DNA of 64,000 nt from Dactylorhiza incarnata (Eukaryota > Streptophyta > Magnoliopsida > Asparagales > Orchidaceae). The notes below the pieces were generated by a model. It was not told the DNA's origin, made no database searches, and saw only the letters and a program-made list of their open reading frames with translations. Positions within the stretch are counted from its first letter, which is position 1. Every line of letters begins with the position of its first letter. Below, one piece after another: positions 47,657 through 58,129 of the stretch. Location: assembly GCA_033032865.1 (NCBI GenBank), contig JAWHQI010000001.1:3370001-3434000 (forward strand), written 5' to 3'. The position numbers and the translations under genes were made by a program.

Positions 47657-48069
47657 AAGTGTTTTTGGTTGCTACCCATACTTAATATTTAAAATTTATA
47701 GACTCAAAATTTTCCGAAAGAGAAAAATTGAATTTCACGATTTCATTAATTTAGATAAATATCTCATAACAAATTTAGAATTATAGTTATATGGATAATA
47801 TAAATATTTATAGGCAATGAATTTAAGAAAAATAGATATGTTATCAAAATAAAATATGACTTTGAATTTTGATCAATTTTGATTTATAAACTTATTAAGC
47901 TTTAAGAGATAAAATCATATTTCCAATAATATATAAGATGATCATGACATGATAGCTTTAAAAAAATAAGAAAGCAAAAATAAAAATAAAAAGACATTGA
48001 AGCATATCATGAAGTAGAAATTTGAATATTTCATTTTGAAAAGATTCTACTTCAAGCATTTGATGATAC

Positions 48070-49359
48070 CTAATGAATAAGAGTTTTAGGTATCCAAAGG
48101 GGACCAAGTGTAATGGTTCCTTTGGGTACCCAAATATAGCAAGAGGACTTTTGGGGAGATAAGAATGAATGAAACCTTTCAAGTGGAGTTAATGTTTCAT
48201 CTTTAATTTTGGGTCTCCACTCATACTAAGGTTTAGTGTTATAATTATGCATCAAAGTTCCATATTCATTAAACTTAGGCTTAAAATAATAATGACTTTT
48301 GAAATTATTTTTCATCGGAAATTTTTGCATATTTGAATTTAATTTGGGAGATACATAATGAGGGTTAGAATTCATTATGCTTGTATGATTAAATATTCTA
48401 CTAGGTGCTTGTTTAATATATTTTGAAATACAAGTAGAAGTTTTACACATGTTTGATGATAAACTAGAAATAAAAGATTTTTTATTACTTGTAAATTTTT
48501 GCACAAATAGTTTTAATGATTCTAGTTTATTAGTTAAAATATTATTTTCATTTACCAATTTTTCATTATGCTCTTTTGAAATTAAAAGTCCTTTTTCAAG
48601 ATCCTTGAATTTTTCTTTAAAATCATTATAATCAAAATAAGGCTTTGAGATTTCAATTACAGAGCAAGATGGAGAAGCCACATCACAATTAGATTCTGAA
48701 TTAATATTAGCTTTTGACCTTTTATTTTCTAAACGTAATTTTTTTTAGCAATTTTAAATTTCTTGATTTTATGTTTAGCCATTTTTAGTATATGAAATGT
48801 AGAGATAGAAGTTATCACATAAGAAGAAGATTTAGACTTTCTTACAACATTATCGGAAGAGGCAAGATGTGAACTTGAAGTTCTTTTGTCGTCTTCTAGG
48901 CCTTCCTCCTTCATAGATGAATTTTCATCTTCATTTTCATTTGATGAATTGCTTTCTTCGTCTAAGTCAATTTCACTGATTTCCATGGTTGTACATGTTT
49001 GTCCTTCTCCTCTTGTGTTCCATCCTTACCTGCACACAGAAGATCATACATTTCTTCAAGAAATTTCCAAACATTGTATGCATTAGAAAAATAATATAAA
49101 TTTTTGAAAATATCTTGAGATAAAGCACAAAAACTACTATTGAAAGCCTTTGCATTTAGGTGATGTTATTTTTTATTTTATTCATTCGCTGGTCTTACTA
49201 TTGATATATTCCACGCTTCGATATCTAAAGTTTAATAAACTTTTCCATTAAAATTTTCCACATTCTATAATTTCTCCCTTCAAATAAAGGTGGTGCAAGA
49301 GATTTTCCTTCTTCATAAAAATTTCCCCCATTAATAGAAGCGAGATCATGAGACACCAT
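48070..49359 (-). pseudogene. gag: Gag-like pseudogene of A4
   Basis: The start ATG (49357-49359) has the same context as A2 and A3. The coiled-coil middle is open on 48729-48986 and 48226-48681. The C-terminus with IWVPKG and IPK ends at TAG 48070-48072. Frameshifts and a stop after NTKP (48226) break it. No zinc knuckle. Confidence 0.78.
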
Positions 49360-49394
49360 TATTCCCGGTTGTTAAGCCAATTTGGAATAACCTC

Positions 49395-49406
49395 TCTCTA
49401 ATACCA
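49395..49406 (-). other. Primer-binding site of A4
   Basis: On the minus strand TGGTATTAGAGA, initiator-tRNA-Met type with two changes from TGGTATCAGAGC. Confidence 0.7.
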
Positions 49407-49408
49407 CT

Positions 49409-50531
49409 TGTTGGATCTGTAGGCGCCCTTAGGGGGAGGGGGTGAATAAGGGTTTTAAAACTTTTAATATATTTTGAAATACTTGAAAAGCTAAGCGATC
49501 AAAATAGAGAGAAATCAAACGAATCAAGTGAAATAAAATTGAGACATGATTTTATTAATATGAAATGTAGGATTACAAAACTTGATTTCTTATGACGCTA
49601 GAAATCAAAGGCAAATAGTAAAAAGGCTTTTTCGTTTTCTATCCCGACTCGTATCCCCACGAACCGGTGGCTTTAGCCTATCCTACCCCAGATATGGCCT
49701 CAAGCCTCTCTAGCCAATCCTCCCCCGGATATGGCCTCGAGCACCCATAGATCTACACCCTAGACCTAGTCGCCAACATGAGGTGAATTTCTGCCCTAAG
49801 TCCTACCAAGACCTAGTCGCAACACAAGGCAAATTTATTGCACGAGTACGAATGAGTAAAGAAATGAAACAACAACAATATAAAAAATCCCTATGTGGAT
49901 CTCTTGAAGAAATAGATGAAGTCCCACAGAGTATGATTGTAGTCGATGCGGTCTTTCATCACGTTGATGAAGCGTGTTGAAATCTTCTCCACGGATCTCC
50001 TTAAGGCTTCATGAATTTGTGGAGTATCTCTCTAAAACTTCCTCTATATGATGTGGCACGAAGCTCTGGAATTTAGAGGTGTGAGAGGATGAAGAAGATG
50101 GAGCCAAGGGGTCCTTTTTATATCTTTGGAGCTAGCGCCTATGCTATCGCTACCGTCGGTGCAAACTTGAATTAGAAAATATTCTCCACATGTGCATCTT
50201 TCATTCCAAGGAAACCTTGTCAAAATTCCTCTTGTGTGTCGCGTTATCGTCTGCACTAGCCGCTATCACCGGTGTTAGTGCCTTCTATAACCTCCTCCCT
50301 AAATTGCATTATCAGGGATAGCACCTGGGCTAGTGGCAAGCACCTGCGCTTGTGGCTACCGCTAGCGCTAGTGGGCATGTTGGAATTTTGGCTTCAAACA
50401 TGGGGGCAACCTTCTTATATTATCCTTGAGTCATATGGCATTGTTTCCTGCACTCATAAACACACAAGATCAAATAAACATAGGATTTGTTATTCTCAAA
50501 CCTAGGAGATGCGAAAGACCATGTTCCAACA
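49409..50531 (-). repeat. 5' LTR of A4
   Basis: 1123 bp, TGTTGGA...TCCAACA on the minus strand, intact terminal inverted repeat. Pairs over its length with the A3 5' LTR in inverse orientation. Confidence 0.87.
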
Positions 50532-50781
50532 GAACTAACATGATAAATAATAATCACTATCAAATGAGAAAACTAACAAGATTAATGATTACTATGATAA
50601 CTTACATATAAGGGGAGCATTCATATAGGGGGCATGCATTTAGGGGGAGCAATGCTAAATACCTAAATCGACAATTATCCTAAGTCATAACTCACAAACA
50701 CACAAGTAGGTTTCATCATGCTTTATATATTAATGCTATGATTTATCATTAATGGATTTGTTAGTATCAAAAGGGGGAGTT
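50532..50781 (+). other. Remaining 3' internal tail of A3 with polypurine tracts
   Basis: Matches A1 1157-1439. G-rich tracts occur at about 50611, 50626, 50642 and 50770, the last directly before the LTR. Confidence 0.72.
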
Positions 50782-52047
50782 TGTTTGAGCATGGACTTCC
50801 GCATCTCCTAGGTTTAAGAATAACAAATCTTATGTGTATTTGATCTTGTGTGTTTAAGTGTGTAGGAAACAATGTCGTATGACTCAAGGATAACATAAGA
50901 AGGATGCCCCCAAGTTTGAAGCCAAAATTCTAGCATGCCCACAAGCGCTGGCGGTAGCCACTAGGGCAAGCGCTAGACCTATCACCGGCGGTAGCCACTA
51001 GCGCAGGCGCTAACCCTAATTAGGCAATTTCGGGAGGCATTTATAGAAGGCGCTAGCGCCGGCGGTAGCAGCTAGCGCAGGTGGTAGCGCCGGCGGTAGC
51101 AGCTAGCATAGGCGGTAGCTGCTAGCGCAGGCGGTAGCAGCTAGCGCAGGCGGTAGTAGCTAGCGCAGGCGGTAGCAGCTAGCGCAGGCAGTAGCAGCTA
51201 GTGCAGGCGGTAGCAGCTAGTGCAGGCGGTAGCGCGGCGCACAAGAGGAATTTTGACAAGGTTTCCTTGGAATGTAAGATGCGCATGCGGAGAATATTTC
51301 CTAATTCAAGATAGCACCGACGGTAGGGATAGCGTCGGTGGTAGTGATAGCGCAGGCGCTAGCTATAATGCTATAAAAAGGACCCCTTGGCTCCATCTTC
51401 TTCATCCTCTCATACCCCTAAATTCCAGAGCTTCGTGCCACATCATATAGAGAAAGTTTTAGAGAGATACTCCCACAAATCCATGAAGGCTTAAGAAGAT
51501 CTGTGGAGAAGATTTCAACACGCTTCATCAACGTGATGAATGACTGCATCGACTACGATCATACTCTCTGGGACTTAGTCTACTTCTTCAAGAGATCCAC
51601 ATAGGGAGTTTTTATATTGTTGTTGTTTCATTTCTTTACTCTTTTGTACTCGTGCATTAAATTCACCTCGTGTTGGAGACTAGGTCTATGGTGTAGAACA
51701 AGGGGGTGCTCGAGGCTGTATTCGGGGGAGGATTGGCTAGAGCGGCTTAAGGCCGTATCTGGGTGAGGATAGGCTATAGCCACCGGTTTGTGGGGATACG
51801 AGTCGGGATAGAAATGAAAAGACTTTTTACTATTCGCCTTCGATTTCTAGCGTCATAAGAAATCAAGTTTGTAATCTTATATTTCAAAGTTAATAAAATC
51901 ATGTCTCCATTTTATTTCACTTGGTTTGTTTGGTTTTTCACTATTTTGATCTCTTAACTTTTCAAGTCTTTTAAAATATAATAAAAAGTTTTAAAACCCA
52001 TATTCATCCCCCCCCCCCCCCCTCTAAGGGCGCCTACAGATCCAAAA
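50782..52047 (+). repeat. 3' LTR of A3
   Basis: 1266 bp, starting TGTTTGAGCATGG (terminal GGA changed to TGA) and ending TCCAAAA. It is longer than its 5' partner mainly because of the 19-bp minisatellite. A poly-C run lies at about 52009-52022. Confidence 0.85.
51061..51231 (+). repeat. 19-bp CpG-rich minisatellite in the A3 3' LTR
   Basis: About nine units of GGCGGTAGCAGCTAGCGCA with few changes. The 5' LTR has only scattered single motifs at 38420-38456. Units contain the GCTAGC palindrome. Confidence 0.9.
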
Positions 52048-52052
52048 AATAG

Positions 52053-53640
52053 AACTCACTTGAACCCCCCTCGATTTGTGATATCCTGATCAAATTGCTT
52101 ATGGAGGTCTTCAAGTCTCCAACCCTCTCCGCTGACACGAGTTGTGTCTTCTTATCCCTCCCATAATTCCACTATAATTGCCCTCATTATAGAATCTCAC
52201 CACTGACATACATGGTAGGTTTTGTAGATCTGAACAAACATAATAGTCGATCGTACATCAACATAAGTGCATCTATAATTCTTGGTGCCTTTTTGAGGAT
52301 AAGCTCTGTACAATGGATGCCTCTTCCCCCTAGAACATATCTGGATGATTCTTGTGGATGAGAGCCCCATTGATGCCATATTACTAACTATCCACCATAA
52401 CCTCTGGCGGTAAACCCCTCAGAATGATTAGTGGATGTCATAGTCCCCCTGGGACATCTTTTCGCAGGAGCACTCTGTCTTCGAACAACCATAACACCAT
52501 TAGACAATTTCAGTGGACGAAATCTCCACTGACGCCTTATATATTTCTATCCAACTGACCTAATCATGCCCCTAACTTCTTAATACTTAAGTTGGGTTGG
52601 CAAAATTATCGGTAGAGTGTCTCTCGTACATTGGGATATCCAAGTCTCATTCTCTAAAGTATATAATGTACGATTACAGTATTGGTAACCGCACAAAGCT
52701 GGCATCCTCTTTTGGAATTCTCCAGCTAGCTGAAACTGTATAACGCGCAAACACTTGTACGTAGGTCGCATAGAGTATCATGTGTCTCAAAGTCCATGAA
52801 ATTGGAAGACACAGAGTCAGTGTTTATATATAATGTGGACAATCAGGTAGAGGTTACACGTTATGCAGGAAATCACGCATTATCTAAGGCATGATTTGGG
52901 TATTCTGAAAATGCTCAAATAATGATCACCCTGGTTATCAGTTGTTCTCGGCTTATCTTCCTTCGGTGCTCTAAAATATTAAAAGGTATAATGTACGGTT
53001 ACCCCTATAGTGGGCACACATACTATCATTCCTATGGAGTGTCGGGAATTCTCACTAGTCATTACCCCTAATATTATAGGCAGACACAAATGATGTGTCC
53101 ACACTAGGTTATCACTGAAACAAGGCCCTTCGGTCCACAAATATTGATATCATCTCAGTGTTATCCATGGGATTATGTGATCACCGACATAAGTGACCGC
53201 ACAACAATCATTCTATCTCAGGGGATTTTATCAATATTATCACCCTTTTTGGATATCTTCATGCTAGTTAGTCGTGGGTACTGCCCTATAACCGTGCATT
53301 TACATTATTCAAATGTGGAATTGATCGACAACTGATACAAGCATTCACAAATTAAGTGTTCACACAACTCAAACAACAAAGGTACGCAGTAAATTATTAA
53401 GTACAAATACATGCATGATCTATGTATATTTGCAGGGATGCACATGGAGATCGAAACAAAATCAAGTGTTATCATTACTTTTCAAAGGGTAAAATATAAA
53501 GAGGACGCGGTTACAAAAGATACTCGCGCGACCACTAGAAAAATGAGATTCAGCTATTCCTCAAATTCCTATTCCGACTCCACAACTATATATTTTCCAT
53601 TGGCGGGCTTGGTTTTCTTCTACGAGACCTGGAAGAGCGA
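52053..53640. other. Tat 3' internal region, no gene recognised
   Basis: Continuation of the Tat-like element right of A3. Only short ORFs on both strands (longest about 80 codons), none recognised. GC content is higher than in family A. No LTR end is visible. Confidence 0.45.
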
Positions 53641-54363
53641 CTATATCCGCCTGACATAGTCTCTGATCGCTCGGACCACTCTTATCCCTTCCTCTGCCTC
53701 AGGATCAGCGACCTCCTCCATGGTGTTCGTGCCTTGCCCCACAACCTCATCTTCTGAGTCAGCGACTTCTGCATCCACATACTTTGTATTGAGAGTTGAG
53801 TATTCAAGATTTGTGAACTCATCCTTCAACGCACTTCGCTCCTTCAAAAGATCATGGGCGACCTCCATTGTTCATCTCGAAATCCGGAGTGATGCTATTT
53901 AGAACTTCAAGTTTCCAATAGTTAAGCTTACCTACAAGAAAGATAGTGAATAGATTAGTAAGCGCGGATAGGTACGCATAGTCGCAATTACTCAATGAAT
54001 TATATCTTACCCTTAGCTTCTCGCGTAGACAGGTGTTCTCTGCCAAAGATTCTTCAGGAGTTCACATGGTGTTGTAGTTCTATATAACCACTCTCAGGGT
54101 CACTGTAGTCGACCTTTTAGAGATGTCCCCCATATGAATTTTTCTCATCTCCTCCAAGTCTTTTTTACCGAATACCGCAGAGGAGACCACAAGATCATTC
54201 GGCAAAGGTCAGCTGAGGATCCCTCCAGGATAAAAGCTTAGTGCATAGGTTTACCTCCTCTGGGTCCTAGAGCATCAGCGGATTTCCCCAGAGGTCGAAG
54301 TGGTCCTCCCTTAGGCCTATAATCAGCGAATTGCCCCAGAGGTCGAAGAGGTCCTCCCCTAGG
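53641..54363 (-). pseudogene. Antisense accessory gene relic of the Tat element, with possible introns
   Basis: Minus-strand frames encode a charged, coiled-coil-like protein: FGKKDLEEMRKIHM (about 54140-54180), AENTCLREKL (about 54005-54040), then MEVAHDLLKERSALKDEF with a Glu/Asp/Val-rich tail (53641-53868). Between the second and third blocks lies an intron-like stretch: AAG/GTAAGATAT donor, TTACTAAT branch-like site, TTTCTTGTAG acceptor, about 80 bp (about 53935-54012). Stops are present. It resembles the C-terminal part of the plant gypsy-type transposon gene family. The upstream (N-terminal) part was cut off by the Athila insertion. Confidence 0.5.
54274..54363 (-). repeat. 48-bp tandem duplication in the accessory gene
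   Basis: Two units, 48 bp apart, with ATCAGCG, CCCCAGAGGTCGAAG and GTCCTCCC. 48 bp is 16 codons, so it is in frame. Confidence 0.8.
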
Positions 54364-54502
54364 CTTAAAAAGATTAAGGAAAGGTCTAGATAATGATTAG
54401 AAAGATTTGAAATACCGCCGATTGCAAATATTTTTAATCATTATCGGATAATTAGGGTAAATTTGGGTCTAATCTTCGACCTATTTACCTAGGGGAAGAC
54501 CA

Positions 54503-56017
54503 TGTTACCTAGGAAAGGTCTAGATAATGATTAAAAAGATTATAACTCAATCTTGAATCACCTCGGCATGAGAACAATCAAAAGTAGATAAAAATAAATC
54601 AAATTCATTTTAAGTAAACAACTTGACCGCGGAGCTTCCCGAAGCATGAACATGCCTCTCTCGAGAAAATGGCAATTTAAGTTTAGGAAAAATTGATCGA
54701 ACTCTCGTTTTATAATTGAATGCCTAAAACTTGCTTTATGATGTGACCCCCACTATTAGATTTGACTCAAATACAGAAGATTTACATCATCCTCTCTCGA
54801 GGGGTGCATGCAACTCTCTTTACACATGAGTGATCGATTCATACTTTGAGCCTCTCAGCTAACTAAGTATGAAAACCTAAGTGAAAATAATATATCAAAA
54901 ATATGGTCTCACTACTTTAAAAATCAATGGTAAATCAAAAGTGTTTACGTAAATGGAAAAGGAGAGCTAAAAGATCATAACTTGATTATCTCATCCTCAG
55001 ATCATCTTGATCGATCAATAAGGAGAGTTTAGTTAATCATGGTGGAGGGGAAAAAGAAAGACATGAAATAAGATCGCATGAAAAATTAACTAAAGTAGAG
55101 AGAGAAATTATGAAAAGAAAAGTTAAAATTTTATTGAAAACAAAAGTGATTTCAAGCTTAAGTGAAGATTACAGCACTAGCAAAAGAGAAATTACAAACT
55201 TACTAGGAACTATTGCATGAAAGAAAACTAGAAGAACATTACCTAAAAAGAAGAGAGAAAGAGAACATAAAGAGTAAAGACATGAAAATAACAACTAACA
55301 GCATTAACAGCACCTCACCCACTCCAAAAACTTCAACCCTGGACTCAAGGAAGCCTCTTGAATTTATAGGAAAAAATTTCAAGTTACATGCCCTTGGTCA
55401 CGCCTATGACCCAGAGCATGTAACTATTATTCTGCTCAACTAGGACGGCAGTGTGAGGCATGTGTGACGGCGCCACAAAAGTCAGAGGTTACACGCCCAT
55501 AACATGAAGGTCACAGTCGTGTACATGGGCACCTTCATTAAATGCAGTGTGGGCTTAAGTAGCGGTGTGGCGGAAGTCAGAGATCACACGGGTGAGTCAC
55601 GGGCGTGACTTCAAGGAACATGGGCGTGACTTAGACAAATGTGTATGAAATTTTCACCCGGATATGACAGCAGCTGGGAGTTATCTTTAAGTTGATACGC
55701 CCCTAGTCACGGGCGTGACCAAGGGCGTGTAATTGAACACGAGCATGACTTGCTTGAGATGAGCTCAAATTGCGCGGCAGCAACACTGCACATGAATTAA
55801 AATTACATGCCCTTGTTCACGGGCATGACCGAGGGCGTGACATGCATTTTTGACCCAATTTGTCCAAAAATCTGCTAAAATAGAAATATGCTAAATTAGA
55901 TTTAAATTGTATAAAACAACTATTTATAAACTATAATTGACATAAATCAGAAAAATTCATATTGCATAAATACTAAAATCTTACAAAAAATTCATATAAA
56001 AAACTACTTATCAAATA
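54503..56017 (-). repeat. 3' LTR of the Athila-like element
   Basis: On the minus strand it starts TATTTGATAAG (TG changed to TA) after the tract TATGGGGG and ends GGTAACA. About 1515 bp, within the Athila range. A TATA-like CCTATAAATT lies at 55361-55370 (minus). Upstream of it are long imperfect palindromes (55383-55845). The left end is uncertain because the AAGGTCTAGATAATGATTA segment occurs both just inside (54516) and outside (54379). Confidence 0.65.
55383..55845 (-). promoter_or_regulatory. Series of palindromes in the Athila U3 region
   Basis: Units at 55383-55424 (9-bp arms GTTACATGC/GCATGTAAC), about 55594-55611, about 55694-55732 and 55803-55845. Each is centred on GTCACGGGCGTGAC or a variant and lies upstream of the TATA-like box in the element's sense. 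CACG/CGTG cores resemble bZIP or bHLH sites. Function is inference. Confidence 0.6.
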
Positions 56018-56394
56018 CCCCCATACTTGAACTTTTGCTATTCCAAAGCAAAAGTATGAGACATTTTTTATAAGACATTAATATAATTTTTAATTTAAAC
56101 TAAAATTTCATTTAGACCAAAAGTAAGTTAAGAATAAATTCTATGAGAAATTTAGTCCTAAACTATGATGATTATTTGAAAAGAGGAAAAATGCTTAGCT
56201 AAGAACTTCTCAAGATAACTAATTAGCTAACAAAATTATAGAAATTATCGAACTAAATTAGATTAAAATTATATGAACTCTAACTCAAAAGAAACTTAAG
56301 GAAAACGTAACCTACTCTCCATAACTTAAATTAAATATAGATCGATGATATTGGTTAAGGGGGTTCATAAAATTTGGCAAACGAAGAGATCTTA

Positions 56395-56672
56395 TAATGG
56401 AGGTGATGGATTTTATCTTCTCACCTCACTCATTTTTTTTCAAAATGTATATGTTTAGTAAAATAATAAATTTTATCCTCTCATTTTCCATGCCATATAA
56501 TCTTTTAAAATTCTCTTATAATAAAAACTCAAAATATATATGTTTATGAGTAAAGAATTTTATCCTCTTACTCCATGCCATATAATCTTTTAAAAGATTT
56601 TAGGTGCATATGTTTATGGAATAATAAATTTTATCCTCTTATTCTCATGACATATGATCTTTTAATACTCTT
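56395..56672 (-). repeat. Four diverged tandem units of about 70-75 bp
   Basis: Each unit has TTTTATCCTCT (or TTTTATCTTCT), a CAT-rich stretch and TAATCTTTTAA or similar. AT-rich and non-coding. Confidence 0.65.
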
Positions 56673-57143
56673 TTTTATATGCCAACAAAGAGTTAGGGTA
56701 GAGAAAAATTTCTACCTTATAAATTAAATTATTTTGAGAGAAAATTCTAGTAAATTGAAATTTCTTAAGATCTAAAAAATCAGAAGAAAATATAATAGAA
56801 ATCTAAGGATGTTTAGCAAATTTACTACAAATGAAGTAATTTAAACTAAAAAGAGAAGTCAGCCTAAATAAATCTTCTAATCAAATTAAATCATAAAATG
56901 ATTCTTGAAACAAGATTACCTAAAATTTAAATTTAACAAACTATGATAAAACAAAATTTTAGCCACTGAAAACATAAAAATGCTTATAAGCATTCTCAAA
57001 TAGATTTCCAAGAAATAACAAAAGTAATAAGTAATAAAAAAGTGTTTTTAATTCTAAGCTCTTCATTTTTTTGGAATTTTTGATATTTTTTAATAATAAT
57101 AATAATAAAAGAAACTAGTTTTAATCCAATTTTTTTTTAACTC

Positions 57144-57235
57144 CTGGACTTCCCGAGGTATACCTCATGAAGGGTTCTCACCGGTACTAGGAGGTGTGCT
57201 GGGATGATATCCCAAACTTCCCTTTCCAAGATATT
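57144..57235 (-). other. Module shared with Copia-like family A (copy in Athila)
   Basis: On the plus strand CTGGACTTCCCGAGG, CACCGGTACTAGGAGGTG and TTTCCAAGATATT, matching A4 47563-47656. Orientation is sense in both elements. Confidence 0.75.
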
Positions 57236-57617
57236 AGATTTCGATTATTTATTTATTTATTTTTTTGAATTTTTTGGGTTTTGTAAGTGCTTGAAATAGA
57301 GAAAGTAAAAGAAAATATTTTTGAAGATTTTTGAACTTAGAAACTACATTACACCCTCATAATTAAAGTTACGCATTGTCCCTAATGTCTAAAACTAAGT
57401 CTAAAGCAATAGAGAAAAAAGTGCAAGCTAAGGAAGAAGAATAGAAAATAAAAGTGAAAGAAGAAGTGGGGAAAAAGGGCTTCCCTGATTATGAAGTTTG
57501 TGGGTACCTGCAAAACATGTTAAAACAAAAAACAAAAATAACGAATAGATAACTTTTGGGTGCCTCCCAAAAGCGCTTTGTTTAAGGTCGCGTAACTTGA
57601 CCCATTTGACGCTCAAG

Positions 57618-58129
57618 TTATAGGTGGAAGTATAATTGATAACTATTCTCATTCGATATTTCTCCTGGTAGATACAACTTAAGACGATGCCCGTTTACTT
57701 TGAAGGAGCCTTTTTCCGGGTAGGAGATGAGAATTGTCCCACATGACCAAACTTCTTTAATAATAAAGGGGCCGAGCCATTGAGATTTTAACTTTCTCGA
57801 AAAAAGGCGAAGACGGGAGTTATAAAGGAGGACGAGAACGCCCAACAAAAAACTTTTGGAATTTTTATTTTTTTATCATTGTAGAACTTTGTTCACTCCT
57901 TATAAAATTTGTTGCTCTCGTATGCATACGCGCGCCACTCATCGAGTTTGTTTATTTGAAACCTTCTTTGCTCGATTGCTAAAGTAGAATCGAGGTTTAA
58001 AAATTTAAGCGCCTGAAATGCACGGTGCTCTAACTCGACCAGAAGGTGGCAAGAATTTCCATAAACTTATCGATATGGTGTACAACCGATGGCGGTCTTG
58101 TACGCCATTGGATAGGCCCATAACGTGTA
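57618..58129 (-). pseudogene. pol: Athila integrase, C-terminal part
   Basis: Minus-strand frame LWAYPMAYKTAIGCTPYR (core end), then HRAFQALKFLNLD and the C-terminal domain with LYNSRLRLFSRKLKSQWLGPF and FKVNGHRLKLYL (57618-57848). One stop replaces a codon after TPYR and another follows FYKE. It continues the integrase interrupted at 58953. Confidence 0.8.

Larger units (their letters stand above)
44663..48069 (-). other. Non-coding internal region of A4
   Basis: Collinear, inverted counterpart of A3 40629-43670 plus the polypurine array. Holds two 61-bp modules (45717-45774 and 45884-45944), the GC-rich module and the Athila-shared module. Minus-strand ORFs here are short and not conserved with A2 or A3. 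Confidence 0.72.
43671..50531 (-). mobile_element. Family A element A4, inserted in A3 in inverse orientation
   Basis: Read on the minus strand: 5' LTR 50531-49409, primer-binding site, gag pseudogene, non-coding region, polypurine tract, 3' LTR 44662-43671. The 3' LTR lacks about its last 160 bp, and the left target duplication is gone with it. A deletion removed both this LTR end and adjoining A3 DNA. Confidence 0.85.
38148..52047 (+). mobile_element. Family A element A3, containing inverted A4
   Basis: The 5' LTR is 38148-39289 and the 3' LTR 50782-52047. Both end in the same variant TCCAAAA instead of TCCAACA. Flanks are AACAG (38143-38147) and AATAG (52048-52052), a 5-bp target duplication with one mutation. 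The internal region is interrupted at about 43670 by A4, with loss of roughly 950 bp of A3 compared with A1. The tail resumes at 50532 (GAACTAACATGATAAA, as at 1156-1171 in A1). Confidence 0.82.
56018..57617 (-). other. Athila 3' untranslated region (no env)
   Basis: No credible ORF. It contains the polypurine tract by the LTR, tandem repeats at about 56395-56672 and the module shared with family A at 57144-57235. An AAT-type microsatellite lies near 57092-57108. The 74-codon minus ORF at 57428-57652 is open but unrecognised. Confidence 0.65.

Noticed and set aside
47958..48182. Minus-strand 74-codon ORF next to A4 gag
   Set aside because: It overlaps the gag tail in another frame and is not kept in A2 or A3.
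51061..51231. CRISPR-like array
   Set aside because: Units are directly adjacent with no spacers, inside a plant LTR. It is a minisatellite.
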